NCBI RefSeq assembly: GCF_035917675.1
Contig: NZ_CP109104.1
Span: forward strand, 6,014,001 to 6,078,000
Length of the DNA stretch: 64,000 bases
Source: Streptomyces sp. NBC_01775
Lineage (GTDB): Bacteria; Actinomycetota; Actinomycetes; Streptomycetales; Streptomycetaceae
Reading direction: 5' to 3'
Shown: positions 54,562 through 62,734 of the stretch, piece by piece
Layout: each line of letters starts with the position of its first letter
Position numbering within the stretch: position 1 is the stretch's first letter
Position numbers and translations under genes: made by a program
Notes under the pieces: generated by a model
What the model saw: only the letters and a program-made list of their open reading frames with translations
Database searches by the model: none
What the model was told of the DNA's origin: nothing

Positions 54562-54646
54562 GCGGGCCGGGTCTCGACCGCTGAGCGGGCGGGGGTCGGG
54601 CAGGCACCGGCGGGGGACACGTGGCCGAGGGCCACGGCCGGGGCGC

Positions 54647-55372
54647 TCACCAACCTGTGCCGGCCGCGGTGGGCCGCGGACCCGGGACGGCGGACAGGGG
54701 GTGCTTGAGCTGCCAGACCTCGGCGGGGGGAAGGTTCGCCCACACCCTCCAGCAGCCGGTCGCGTACCGGCGCTGGTAGCCGGTCAAGATCTCCTCCACG
54801 GCCCGGCGACGGCGGGCCTGGTTCCGGGAGGGCAGCAGGGTGTGGGCCTGTCGGGTGCCGAGATAGGCGAAATAGGTCAGCGTGCCGCCGGGGCGCAGCA
54901 GCTCCAGATAGCGGTCCATGATCGTCTCGACCTGGTCGGGAGCGAAGTTGGCGAACGGCAGGCCGGAGACGATCACGTCGTAGCGCCGGTCCGCGTCCAG
55001 GTCCTCGACGCGCTCGGTGTGGATGCGGGCCCGGCGGCCGTGCCCGGCGAGGTGCGGGTGCGTGGTGGCGAGGTGATGCAGCCGGGAGGTGAAGCGCGGG
55101 TTGGCCTCGGCGACGTCCAGGTGGCTGCCCTGCGGCAGCTGGGAGATCAGGGTCCGGGTGACCGCTCCCGTCCCGGCCCCCGCTTCCAGGATGTCCAACG
55201 GCCGGCCGGCCTGGGCGCGCACCGGTTCCGTCAGCGTGCGGGCCAGGGCCGCGCTGCTGGGGGCTATGGCGCCGGTGGTGCGGATGTCACGGGCGGCTTC
55301 GATGAGGAATATCCCGTTCTGGGCATGGGGCTGCGCGGGAACTCGGTCGTGCGAGGTGGTCCGGTTGTCCAT
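54647..55372 (-). CDS. SAM-dependent methyltransferase (PmtA/rRNA-dimethylase-like)
   Basis: A 241-residue class I methyltransferase: GAIAPSSAALARTLTEPV, motif I DILEAGAGTGAVTRTLI, motif II DVAEANPRF, and the family word YDVIVSGLPFANFAPDQV (motif IV, NPPF-like). The set resembles bacterial phosphatidylethanolamine N-methyltransferase (PmtA) and KsgA. A lipid substrate is possible. ATG at 55372. Confidence 0.8.
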   Translation of the reverse strand: MDNRTTSHDRVPAQPHAQNGIFLIEAARDIRTTGAIAPSSAALARTLTEPVRAQAGRPLDILEAGAGTGAVTRTLISQLPQGSHLDVAEANPRFTSRLHHLATTHPHLAGHGRRARIHTERVEDLDADRRYDVIVSGLPFANFAPDQVETIMDRYLELLRPGGTLTYFAYLGTRQAHTLLPSRNQARRRRAVEEILTGYQRRYATGCWRVWANLPPAEVWQLKHPLSAVPGPRPTAAGTGW

Positions 55373-55514
55373 GACCTCGACGCTACAAACCGTTCCTTCG
55401 TCGGTGGACCCGCCCTGGTGCGACGCTGCTCACCCTACGGAAAACAGGAGGCCAGAGGGAAGATCGTCGGTGGAGAGATCGCCGACGGCCGCACGCTCCC
55501 ACCCTCACCCTTGC

Positions 55515-55559
55515 TCAGCCGGGTCCATAGGTCCGGTTCAGCCGGGTCCATAGGTCCGG
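55515..55559. repeat. 23-bp tandem duplication at the 3' end of the WYL gene
   Basis: A 22-bp sequence starting TCAGCCGGGTCCATAGG occurs at 55515-55536 and 55538-55559. It contains the last four codons and stop of the WYL gene, so the gene end was copied once beyond its own stop. Confidence 0.85.
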
Positions 55560-56515
55560 GCGAGTACGTCCACCGTGGCGGCCATCGCCCGGCGCAGCTC
55601 GGCCGGTGCGACGACCTCGACGTCGACACCGAGCCGCAGCAGCTCGCCGCACGCGTGCCCGGTGCTCTCGATCGGGATGACCGCCTCGACCCAGCCCCCC
55701 TCGTCGGCGCCGGTCGCGGTGGAGTCGACCGCCCGCACCACCTCCGGGGCGACATTGTCGGGCAGGCGCCGACGCCCTCGCGGGGACAGCCGGACGGTGG
55801 CGGTGCCGGTGTAGCGGCGTGCCTGGAAATCGTCGAGGTAGGACGTCCAGTAGGCGCCCAGGTCGAAGCCCTCCGGCCGGTCGAACCGCTCGTCGCCCAA
55901 GGCGGCGTCGAGGACTTGGGCGACCTTGTAGGTCGCGATCCCGCGCTCCGTAGCGGCCACGAGATACCAGCTACCGGACTTGAGCACCAGGCCGTAGGGG
56001 CGGAGGCGGCGATCGACCTCCTGCGGCGCCCGCCAGCGGCGATAACGCACGTCCACCGCGCACCGGGTGAGCACCGCGTCGACGAACAGCGGCAGATACG
56101 GCGTCTGTTCGGGCTCCCGGTACCAGCCCGGAGCATCCACATGGAACACCGCCGCGGTCCGTGCCGCCTCCTCGCGCGCCCCTGTCGGCAGCGCGGCCAG
56201 CAGTTTCAGCCGGGCTGCCGTCACCTCCGCCGCGAGCCCCAGGTCGGCGGCGGGGCCGGGCAGCCCGGCGAAGAACAGCGCCCGCGCCTCGCCCTCGCTC
56301 ATACCGGTGAGGCGGGTGCGATAGCCGTCGACCAGCTGATAGCCGCCCCCGCGGCCCGGCTCCGCATAGACCGGGACCCCAGCGTCCTGGAGACGTGCCA
56401 GGTCACGGTAGGCGGTCCGGATGGACACCCCCAGCTCGTCCGCGATCCCCCGCGCGGACATGCGGCCACGGGATTGCAGCAACAGCAGCACCGACAGCAG
56501 TCGACCGGCAGACAT
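55538..56515 (-). CDS. YafY-like HTH/WYL-domain transcriptional regulator
   Basis: A 325-residue regulator: an N-terminal HTH_11 (SVLLLLQSRGRMSARGIADELGVSIRTAYRDLARLQDAGVPVY), a linker (GGGYQLVDGYRTRLTGMSEGEARALF), a WYL domain (DVRYRRW, RRLRPYGLVLKSGSWYLVA), and a WCX-like end. The ATG at 56515 has GGGGAGGA 8 bp upstream. It is divergent from the NIPSNAP gene. Direct repeats in between are likely binding sites. The ligand is unknown; WYL domains often sense nucleic-acid or nucleotide ligands. Confidence 0.9.
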   Translation of the reverse strand: MSAGRLLSVLLLLQSRGRMSARGIADELGVSIRTAYRDLARLQDAGVPVYAEPGRGGGYQLVDGYRTRLTGMSEGEARALFFAGLPGPAADLGLAAEVTAARLKLLAALPTGAREEAARTAAVFHVDAPGWYREPEQTPYLPLFVDAVLTRCAVDVRYRRWRAPQEVDRRLRPYGLVLKSGSWYLVAATERGIATYKVAQVLDAALGDERFDRPEGFDLGAYWTSYLDDFQARRYTGTATVRLSPRGRRRLPDNVAPEVVRAVDSTATGADEGGWVEAVIPIESTGHACGELLRLGVDVEVVAPAELRRAMAATVDVLARTYGPG

Positions 56516-56538
56516 GCGGCACATCCTCCCCGGAACCA

Positions 56539-56572
56539 CTGACAGCCCCTGCGGAAACCCTGACAGCTCCTG
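56539..56572. promoter_or_regulatory. Candidate WYL-regulator operator (two direct repeats)
   Basis: CTGACAGCCCCTG (56539-56551) and CTGACAGCTCCTG (56560-56572) are spaced 21 bp apart, two helical turns, between the divergent WYL and NIPSNAP genes. Same-face spacing and divergent position suggest cooperative binding by the WYL protein. Confidence 0.6.
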
Positions 56573-56661
56573 GCACACGCCTTGCGTAGCGTCGGCCCCG
56601 TCCGGCTGCCACCAGATGAGCCGGGCACCACGCCGGAGAGCACGGAAACAGGAGTTCCAGC

Positions 56662-57402
56662 ATGCCCCCAACCGATCCCGACGACCGCCCCACCGTGATC
56701 GAGCTTCGCCAGTACACGCTGCGCCCCGGGCGGCGCGACGAGTTCATCGAGCTGTTCGACCAGGAATTCATCGAAACCCAGGAACAGACCGGGATGACCG
56801 TGCTCGGCCAATTCCGGGACCTCGACGACCCGGACCGCTTCGTGTGGCTGCGCGGCTTCCGGGACATGGCGGCACGTCACCAGGCGCTGACCGCTTTCTA
56901 CGGCGGACCCGTATGGGCCGAACACGGCCCCCAGGCCAACGCCGCCATGATCGACTCCGACAATGTCCTGCTGCTGCGTCCCCTGTCCGCCGAGGACGGC
57001 TTCGCCGTCTCCCCGGCCGAGCGGCCACACACCACCGTGCCCGCACCGGACCGCTTCGTGGCCGCCACCGTGTGGTCCTTTCCTCCCGGACAGCCCGACG
57101 GCGTCGAACTGATCCGGGACGGTCTCCTCCCCGTCCTGCACAAGACGGGCCCCGCGCCGCTCGCCGTCCTCACCACCGAGACGGCGCACAACTCCTTCTC
57201 CAGACTGCCGGTCCGCGCCGGGGAGAACGTCGTCGCCGTCTTCACCTCGTACCCGGACGAGACGGCTCATCGACGGCACGTCGCCGAAACAGGAGCCCAG
57301 CCCGACATCCGGGACAAGATCCTGCCGGGCATCGAGCGGGAGCAGACGGCGGCTCCCCAGACGCTCCGACTGGCACCCACGGGCCGCTCGCTCATCCGCT
57401 GA
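56662..57402 (+). CDS. NIPSNAP-family protein
   Basis: A 246-residue protein with two ferredoxin-like (dimeric alpha/beta barrel) halves. The N-terminal half begins VIELRQYTLRPGRRDEFIELFDQEFIE, the NIPSNAP signature, with FVWLRGFRDMAAR. NIPSNAP proteins have no agreed enzymatic role. ATG 56662 has AGGAG upstream. It is adjacent to, and probably regulated by, the WYL protein. Confidence 0.88.
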   Translation: MPPTDPDDRPTVIELRQYTLRPGRRDEFIELFDQEFIETQEQTGMTVLGQFRDLDDPDRFVWLRGFRDMAARHQALTAFYGGPVWAEHGPQANAAMIDSDNVLLLRPLSAEDGFAVSPAERPHTTVPAPDRFVAATVWSFPPGQPDGVELIRDGLLPVLHKTGPAPLAVLTTETAHNSFSRLPVRAGENVVAVFTSYPDETAHRRHVAETGAQPDIRDKILPGIEREQTAAPQTLRLAPTGRSLIR

Positions 57403-57480
57403 ACGGACGGCAGCCCCGCCGACGCGCGCTGCCGGCTGCCGGCCGGAATACCCCGGGCGCGGCCAGGGTTCGGCCTGGTC

Positions 57481-58326
57481 ATGAGCGAGATTCTGGTGAC
57501 CGGTGCGACCGGCAACGTGGGCCGTCAGGTTGCCCTTCGGCTTCTGGCGGCGGGCAATGGTGTGCGGGCGCTCGTGCGTGACCCCGGATCGGCCGTGGTG
57601 CCGACGGGAGCCACGGCCGTCGGCGGTGATCTCTCGGCGCCGGACACGCTGGAGGAGGCGCTGACGGGGGCCGAGGCGGTGTTCTTGATCTGGCCGTTCC
57701 TCACGGCCGAGCGCGCGCCCGCCGTGCTTGAGAAGATCGCGGGACACGTCCGCCGTGTCGTCTACGTCTCCTCCTCCGGAGTGCGCGAGGACGCCGAGCG
57801 GCAGACCGACCCGATCAACCAGCTCCACGCCGACATCGAGCGGCTGACGGAGAAGTCCGGTCCGGAATGGACCGTGCTGCGGGCGGACACCCTCGCCTCC
57901 AACGCGCTCGGCTGGGCCGAGCAGATCCGCACCACGCAGGTTGTCCGGGGCCCCGACATCGCCGCCACGGCGGTCGTCCACGAGGGCGATGTCGCGGCGG
58001 TGGCGGCGCGTGCGCTGACCGAGGACGGGCACGCGGGCGCCAGGCACATCCTGACCGGCCCCCGGGTACTGAGCCGGACCGAGCAGGTGGAGACGATCGG
58101 GGAGGTGGTCGACAGCCCGGCCCGCTTCGAAAAGGTGCCCGTGGAGGCCGCCCGGCAGCAGATGCTCGCCGACGGCCGGCCCCCGGCGCTCGTGGAGGCC
58201 CTGCTGGGCAGTGCCGCCACGCGGCCCGCCTCGCAGCTGATCACCTCGACGGTGGAGGAGATCACCGGAGCCCCGGCGCGTACGTTCCGCGCGTGGGCGG
58301 AAGAGCACGCGGACGACTTCCGCTAG
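57481..58326 (+). CDS. NmrA-like NAD(P)-binding reductase
   Basis: A 281-residue atypical short-chain dehydrogenase. It starts EILVTGATGNVGRQVALRLLAAG (Rossmann GxxGxxG at residues 8-14) and continues with VRALVRDPGSA, VVYVSSSGV and a C-terminal substrate domain. It lacks the classical YxxxK, as NmrA/azoreductase-like members do. It may act on redox metabolites or as a redox sensor. It is probably co-regulated with the NIPSNAP gene (79 bp apart). Confidence 0.88.
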   Translation: MSEILVTGATGNVGRQVALRLLAAGNGVRALVRDPGSAVVPTGATAVGGDLSAPDTLEEALTGAEAVFLIWPFLTAERAPAVLEKIAGHVRRVVYVSSSGVREDAERQTDPINQLHADIERLTEKSGPEWTVLRADTLASNALGWAEQIRTTQVVRGPDIAATAVVHEGDVAAVAARALTEDGHAGARHILTGPRVLSRTEQVETIGEVVDSPARFEKVPVEAARQQMLADGRPPALVEALLGSAATRPASQLITSTVEEITGAPARTFRAWAEEHADDFR

Positions 58327-58446
58327 TGCCGTGACCGGCAATGTTTGCCCGGAAAGAGCGTGCGTGCCGGGCGGCGCGACGGGGCAAAGCCGCCGGGAGG
58401 GGCACTGGGCGCCGGTGATGTCCGGCCCGCCGATAGTGTCGGGGCC

Positions 58447-58989
58447 ATGTACACACCCATGCCCGAGCTGGACCTTCTCAGGGAGTTCGAGGACAGCGTC
58501 GACGACTGGTACGCGCCCGGCTTCGAGCTGCGCGAATTCGGGCGGGACGACAGCGGGTACCCGCTTGCGGCCGACCGCCTGCGTACCTTCGCGCTCGCCA
58601 CGGGCTCCGGCTCGGCCTACGCGGTCTGGCTGCTCGACGGCCGCACGGACCTGGCGACACTGCCCGTCGTGTTCCTGGGCGACGAGGGCGGCATCAATCT
58701 CGTGGCCCGGAACCTGCGCGAGTTCTTCCGCGTCCTCGCCTCCGGCTGGACCCCCATGGGCGGCTGGGAGAGCGTCGAGTACGCCGACGAGCGCGAGGAC
58801 GAGGACGACGACCCCTGCCCCGCCAACGAGGAGTTCCGCGCGTGGCTGCGCGACCACTTCGGGCTTGAGGCGGCCGAGGACCCCAACGACATCGTCGACG
58901 CGGCCGAGACCGAGCTGTGGGACGCGTTCGCCGAGTGGATCGGCCCGCTCTACCCGGACGTGGTGAACACCCGCGAGGGGGAGGAGTAA
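58447..58989 (+). CDS. SUKH/SMI1-KNR4-like acidic protein
   Basis: A 180-residue acidic protein. The pattern GFELREFGRDDSGYPLAADRLRTFALATGSGSAYAVWLLDGRTDLATLPVVFLGDEGG, followed by NLREFF, fits the SUKH superfamily (immunity or regulatory) loosely. An acidic stretch EREDEDDDPCPANEE lies near residue 122. ATG at 58447. It is possibly an orphan immunity protein. The family call is tentative. Confidence 0.65.
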   Translation: MYTPMPELDLLREFEDSVDDWYAPGFELREFGRDDSGYPLAADRLRTFALATGSGSAYAVWLLDGRTDLATLPVVFLGDEGGINLVARNLREFFRVLASGWTPMGGWESVEYADEREDEDDDPCPANEEFRAWLRDHFGLEAAEDPNDIVDAAETELWDAFAEWIGPLYPDVVNTREGEE

Positions 58990-59011
58990 GGGCCTGGGGC
59001 GCCCGGGCCGA

Positions 59012-59497
59012 TCACCAGCCGGGCGGCTTGGCCGTGCCCATCGCGCGGGTGACGGCGATCTCGATCACGACCCGGTCGGGGTTGGGCCGGGGCGGCTTGT
59101 AGCGGCGGGTGTAGCGCGCTTCCGCGTCCGCGACGGAGTCCGGGTCGTCCCGGATGACAGCCGTACCCTCCAGCGTGCACCAGCGCCGCCCCTCCGCCTG
59201 GCTCACCGCGACGGCCACCCCGGGCCCGGCGGCCAGCACGTTGCGCACCTTCTTGCTGGAGCGGCTGCTGATCACGCGCGCGAGGCGCGTCTGCGGGTCG
59301 TAGGTCACTCCCACGGGCACCAGGTGCGGGGTCCCGTCGGGGCGCGGCGTGGACAGGAAACACGTCCTGCGCTCCTCCCAGAAACCCAGCTGGGATCCCG
59401 GCTCGGCTCCCCGCTCGGGTTCCGGCCCGGAGGACGAGTCGGGGGACGGCGCGGACGACGACGCGGACGCGGACGGCTGCGGAGACTGTGCGCTCAA
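59012..59497 (-). CDS. PPOX-class F420-dependent oxidoreductase-like protein
   Basis: A 161-residue split-barrel protein. A Ser/Pro/Glu-rich N-terminus (about 35 residues) is followed by FLSTPRPDGTPHLVPVGVTYDP, RVISSRSSKKVRNVLAAG, RWCTLEGTAVIRDDPDSVADAE and the closing IEIAVTRAMG, typical of the PPOX/F420 family. A TTG at 59497 is the only start in frame, with GAAGGG 7 bp upstream, and looks real. It reduces small molecules with F420 or flavin. Confidence 0.82.
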   Translation of the reverse strand: MSAQSPQPSASASSSAPSPDSSSGPEPERGAEPGSQLGFWEERRTCFLSTPRPDGTPHLVPVGVTYDPQTRLARVISSRSSKKVRNVLAAGPGVAVAVSQAEGRRWCTLEGTAVIRDDPDSVADAEARYTRRYKPPRPNPDRVVIEIAVTRAMGTAKPPGW

Positions 59498-59589
59498 CGG
59501 ATGCCCTTCACTCGTAGGAGGAGGAGAACGGTACCGGCCCGGCCGGGCCCGGCGGCGGGGGACGATCGGCCGGGCGCTAGCGTCACCCC

Positions 59590-60318
59590 ATGACGCGTTG
59601 GTTCGACATCAGCCGGGAACTGACCACGGGCCTCCAAGGCCGCGACGAGGCATGGCAGTTCATCCGTGGATACGCCGAGCACTGGGCCGAAGGCCTCAGC
59701 GAGGGTGACGGGGAGGGCGACGGCGACGGCTGGGGCGAGCTGGAGATCGCCGGCGCGGCGGGCCGACTCGGCGTCGCGCTGCCCGCCGCGCTGCGCGAGG
59801 CGTACGCGCTGCTGGGCCGCCGCCCCGATCTGACCAGCAACAACGATGTCCTGCTGGACCCCGACGAGCTGTACCTGGACGACGAGGGCACGGCGCTGGT
59901 CTTCCGCCACGAGAACCAGGGCGCCGCGTCGTGGGGCATCCTGGTGGCCGATCTGGCCCACCCGGACCCGCCCGTCGTCGTCCGCGCCGACCTGGCCGAC
60001 AAGCAGGCCGAACGCTGGGAGCCCTGGCTCGACCGGCTGTCCCTGGCCCTCGTCGAGATCGTCCTCTCCGAGTCCCTGCACGCCCCCGAAGAGCTGTGCG
60101 ATGTCAGATGCGACCTGACCGAGGACGACCTCGCGCGGGTGGGCCGGCACGCGGCCCCGCTCCCGTTCCCGAACGCCCCCGGTACCCATTGGTACCTGGC
60201 CCCGGACGCGCTGCTGCGTGACGACGGCGCCACGTTGCTCGTCCGGTCCAGGACCGAGAAGGCCCTGGACCGGATACGCGACGACCTGCCCGGCGACTGG
60301 CTCAACGACCTCCGATGA
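59590..60318 (+). CDS. SMI1/KNR4 (SUKH) family protein
   Basis: A 242-residue SUKH protein: the core LEIAGAAGRLGVALPAALREAYALLGRRPDLTSNNDVLLDPDELYLDDEGTALVFRHENQGAASWGI shows the SUKH fold with its conserved Trp/Gly. An Asp/Gly-rich segment (EGDGEGDGDG) interrupts the N-terminal region. The family acts as immunity or recruiting proteins. Its end overlaps the DUF397 gene on the other strand by 17 bp. Confidence 0.85.
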   Translation: MTRWFDISRELTTGLQGRDEAWQFIRGYAEHWAEGLSEGDGEGDGDGWGELEIAGAAGRLGVALPAALREAYALLGRRPDLTSNNDVLLDPDELYLDDEGTALVFRHENQGAASWGILVADLAHPDPPVVVRADLADKQAERWEPWLDRLSLALVEIVLSESLHAPEELCDVRCDLTEDDLARVGRHAAPLPFPNAPGTHWYLAPDALLRDDGATLLVRSRTEKALDRIRDDLPGDWLNDLR

Positions 60319-60490
60319 GACCGAGATTGAACGCGGCCCAGGCGGTGGGGGAGACGGTGAGGGGGCGGAGGCTGGTGTCCTTCGAGTCCCGGATGTGGAT
60401 CGCGCCGGGGCGCATGGCGACCTCGACGCAGTTGTCGCCTTCACCCCCGCTGTAGCTGCTCTTGAACCAGTTCAGCTCTGGGGTGTTCAC
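60302..60490 (-). CDS. DUF397 protein (second copy)
   Basis: A 62-residue DUF397 protein: LNWFKSSYSGGEGDNCVEVAM, then IRDSKDTSLRPLTVSPTAWAAF. GTG start overlaps the stop of the first DUF397 (GTGA). In Streptomyces, DUF397 proteins sit beside DUF5753 XRE regulators as small partners, by analogy with the WhiJ/AbaA-type loci. Confidence 0.9.
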   Translation of the reverse strand: MNTPELNWFKSSYSGGEGDNCVEVAMRPGAIHIRDSKDTSLRPLTVSPTAWAAFNLGLIGGR

Positions 60491-60669
60491 AGCGTTTCCG
60501 CGTGTGCGGTGAATGCGGACCAGGCGGCGGGGGAGACGGTGAGGGGGTGGATGCGGGTGTCCTTGGAGTCACGTACGTGGACCGCGCCGGGGCGGACCGC
60601 GATCTCGATGCAGTTGTCGCCACTGGTCCCGCTGTAGCTGCTCTTCTGCCAGTCCAGTTCGGTGTTCAT
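60487..60669 (-). CDS. DUF397 protein (first copy)
   Basis: A 60-residue DUF397 protein: LDWQKSSYSGTSGDNCIEIAV, then VRDSKDTRIHPLTVSPAAWSAF. It is similar to the next gene, so the pair is a tandem duplication. ATG overlaps the regulator stop (ATGA, 60666-60669). Confidence 0.9.
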   Translation of the reverse strand: MNTELDWQKSSYSGTSGDNCIEIAVRPGAVHVRDSKDTRIHPLTVSPAAWSAFTAHAETL

Positions 60670-61511
60670 AGTGCTCCTCGCATCTCCTTCAGCAGGCGTA
60701 CCGATGCTTCGTGGCTCAGGGCCTGTGCGCGCATCTTGCCATAGCGTTGGAGCATCGAACTTACTGCTTTGGGATCGGTCAGCAGGGCACTGCTTTCATG
60801 CCCTTCGATGTATCCGATCCACTCGTTGGGCTGCGTTTCTGCCAAATACATCTGTCCGTCGAGACCAGCGTGGTCCTCCTGACGGATCGGCATGACCTGG
60901 ATCTCCACATTGATGAGGCGGCCGATGGCCAGTAGGTGGTCGATCAGGGCGACGGTCACATCGGTGCCACCCACTTGCCGTTCGATGAGGTATTGCTCGA
61001 TGAGGAAGCTGAAGGCGGTGTTTGGTCGTTCGGTCAGGAGGGTCTGACGACTCAGCCGAGCGGCTGCCTGCTGGTCTACCTGCTGTGGGGTCAATGGCGG
61101 CAACCTGCGCTCCGACACCGCCCTGATGTACGGCTCCGGCTGCAACAGGCCGGGAATCACGCGACACTCGTACGCGCAAAGCGTGATCGCCTCTTCCTCG
61201 ATCGCCGCCCAGTGCTGGAACCAGGAGGCGAGGCCGGGCTTCCGGCGGAGGCTGCGGGCGGCGGCGCGGAGGACCTTCGTCGCGAGCGGGCCCAGCACCT
61301 CCTCGACCCGCTGCGGCAACTCCCCCGGAGGGAACCGCTTGCCCTGCTCGATTTTGGCCACGTAGTGCGGCGAATATTGCACCAGGGGGGCGAACTCCTC
61401 CTGGGTGAGCCGCGCTTCGTCGCGGAGCGCTTTCAAGACCGCGCCGTAGGTCTTGAGACTGTCCGAGAGTTCGGGTTCGCTTGGGGTGTTGCCGTCGTGG
61501 TCCGACGTCAT
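60666..61511 (-). CDS. XRE-family regulator with DUF5753 (WhiJ-like)
   Basis: A 281-residue regulator. N-terminal HTH: LKALRDEARLTQEEFAPLVQYSPHYVAKIEQGKRFPP. DUF5753 follows (EEEAITLCAYECRVIPGLLQPEPYIRAV, EQYLIERQVGG, VMPIRQEDHAGLDGQ). The ATG at 61511 has GAAAGG upstream. It heads an operon with two DUF397 genes and is divergent from an anti-sigma-like ATPase. This is the Streptomyces triad associated with developmental regulation. Confidence 0.92.
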   Translation of the reverse strand: MTSDHDGNTPSEPELSDSLKTYGAVLKALRDEARLTQEEFAPLVQYSPHYVAKIEQGKRFPPGELPQRVEEVLGPLATKVLRAAARSLRRKPGLASWFQHWAAIEEEAITLCAYECRVIPGLLQPEPYIRAVSERRLPPLTPQQVDQQAAARLSRQTLLTERPNTAFSFLIEQYLIERQVGGTDVTVALIDHLLAIGRLINVEIQVMPIRQEDHAGLDGQMYLAETQPNEWIGYIEGHESSALLTDPKAVSSMLQRYGKMRAQALSHEASVRLLKEMRGAL

Positions 61512-61666
61512 CGTCGTACGCCTTTCGTGCTGGGTCCGCTCCCCGCTCAACGGTGCAATAGTCACGAAGGGTTACTCGCCCAGTCCAGAGCGTCAGCCAG
61601 TACAGCCGGTTCTGTACTGGCGTGGTGCCTGTCGGTGATATAAGGGCAGCCGCAAGGCTGACCCGC

Positions 61667-62098
61667 ATGCACGCACCGAAGCGCCAAGTGCCGCGCTGCT
61701 CCCGTACGTTCGCCCAGAGGTTCTCGGCCACCCGGCGTGGAGCGCGCCTCGCCCGGCGGCTGGCCGCGTACCAGCTGGACGTGTGGGGTGTCCCGTACGA
61801 CGACCCGCTGTCGGAGACGGTGACGCTGATCGTCGCGGAGCTGAGCGCGAACGCGGTGTTGCACGGGAGGGTGCCGGGCCGGGACTTCGAGCTGCGGATG
61901 GGGTGGGACGGCGAGGGCGGGCCGGTGCGGGTGGAGGTCTCCGACACCCACCCCGCGCTGCCCGCGCGGCTCGTGCCGGAGGACGACGCGGACGGCGGTC
62001 GTGGCCTCCTCCTCGTCGCGGCCCTCGCCACCCGCTGGGATGTGAGCTCCCGCACGGGGCCGGGCAAGACGGTCTGGGCGGAGGTGGACGCGCTGTAG
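61667..62098 (+). CDS. Anti-sigma-factor-type ATP-binding protein (SpoIIAB/RsbW-like)
   Basis: A 143-residue HATPase_c protein: N-box VTLIVAELSANAVLHGRV, G1 VEVSDTHPALPARL, G2 DADGGRGLLLVAALATRWDV. It has the small GHKL kinase fold typical of RsbW-like anti-sigma kinases and of the ATPase partner of XRE-DUF397 loci. The ATG at 61667 is preferred. GTG 61622 would add 15 residues. Confidence 0.88.
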   Translation: MHAPKRQVPRCSRTFAQRFSATRRGARLARRLAAYQLDVWGVPYDDPLSETVTLIVAELSANAVLHGRVPGRDFELRMGWDGEGGPVRVEVSDTHPALPARLVPEDDADGGRGLLLVAALATRWDVSSRTGPGKTVWAEVDAL

Positions 62099-62123
62099 GC
62101 CGGGCCGCCGCTGGGGGCCCGGC
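62099..62123 (+). terminator. Possible terminator of the ATPase gene
   Basis: An 8-bp inverted repeat (GCCGGGCC / GGCCCGGC) with a 9-nt loop begins directly after the stop of the ATPase gene. Confidence 0.5.
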
Positions 62124-62377
62124 ATCTCGCAGGCGTGGCCGACGGCCGTCAACTCGCAGTGCCCGTCCTTGCAGGAGCGTTGCAGGCGCCCTCGCGAAAC
62201 GGTCTGAATCAGTCCGATCGTCCAGCACATGGGGCATCCGCGCAGCGCCAGCACGCTGAATGGCAGCAACAGCAAGCTGACCGGTCCGGTCACCGCGAAG
62301 GAGCCGATCAGTCCGCCGAACCCGGCCATGCCACGGGCGAGATGCCGGGGCAGGGACGAACTGGCGAAGTCGGCCAC

Positions 62378-62734
62378 TCAGCCCTGGTTCTCGTCAGCGT
62401 TTTGCTTGCCATCAGTGCTCCTTTCACAAGCCGAGTCGGGTGTCTCACGCAACATGCGCCGGACGGACGCGCGGGCCCGGTGCAGGCGCGACTTCATCGC
62501 GGCAGTACTGAGGCCCAGCGCGTCGGCGGCCATCCGCCCGCTGTAGCCCTGGATGTCCCGCATGACCAGCACACGTCGCTCGTCGGCGGGCAGGGCGGCC
62601 ACGGCCGCTGCCACCCTGTCCGCTTCCAGGTGTCGCAGGACCTCTTCCTCGGCGCGCTGCGCCGAGCCGCCGTCCGGGTCTGCCACGGAGCGCCTGGCTG
62701 TGGCCACGCCGCGACAATGCCATCGGCCACACAA
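62378..62734 (-). pseudogene. Truncated ECF-type sigma factor (region 4 only)
   Basis: A frame of up to 118 codons with a clear sigma-70 region 4: VAALPADERRVLVMRDIQGYSGRMAADALGLSTAAMKSRLHRARASVRRML. Region 2, needed for -10 recognition and core binding, is missing. The 5' end runs straight into an inverted repeat (62735-62785), and only a TTG is available as a start (62734). It is best read as the 3' half of an ECF sigma gene left after a deletion. Confidence 0.65.

Larger units (their letters stand above)
61562..62377 (-). pseudogene. Cys-rich membrane protein gene with lost 3' end
   Basis: A GTG at 62377 directly follows the sigma-factor stop. The first ~75 codons look like a real protein: an amphipathic start, a hydrophobic stretch (LIGSFAVTGPVSLLLLPFSVLAL) and a Cys cluster (RGCPMCWTIGLIQTVSRGRL, QRSCKDGHCEL). 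After that the frame has no stop until 61562 and is just antisense to the ATPase gene. The true stop was probably lost by a frameshift or deletion. The CPMCW/C..C arrangement resembles a metal- or redox-binding pair. The protein family is not recognised. Confidence 0.4.
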
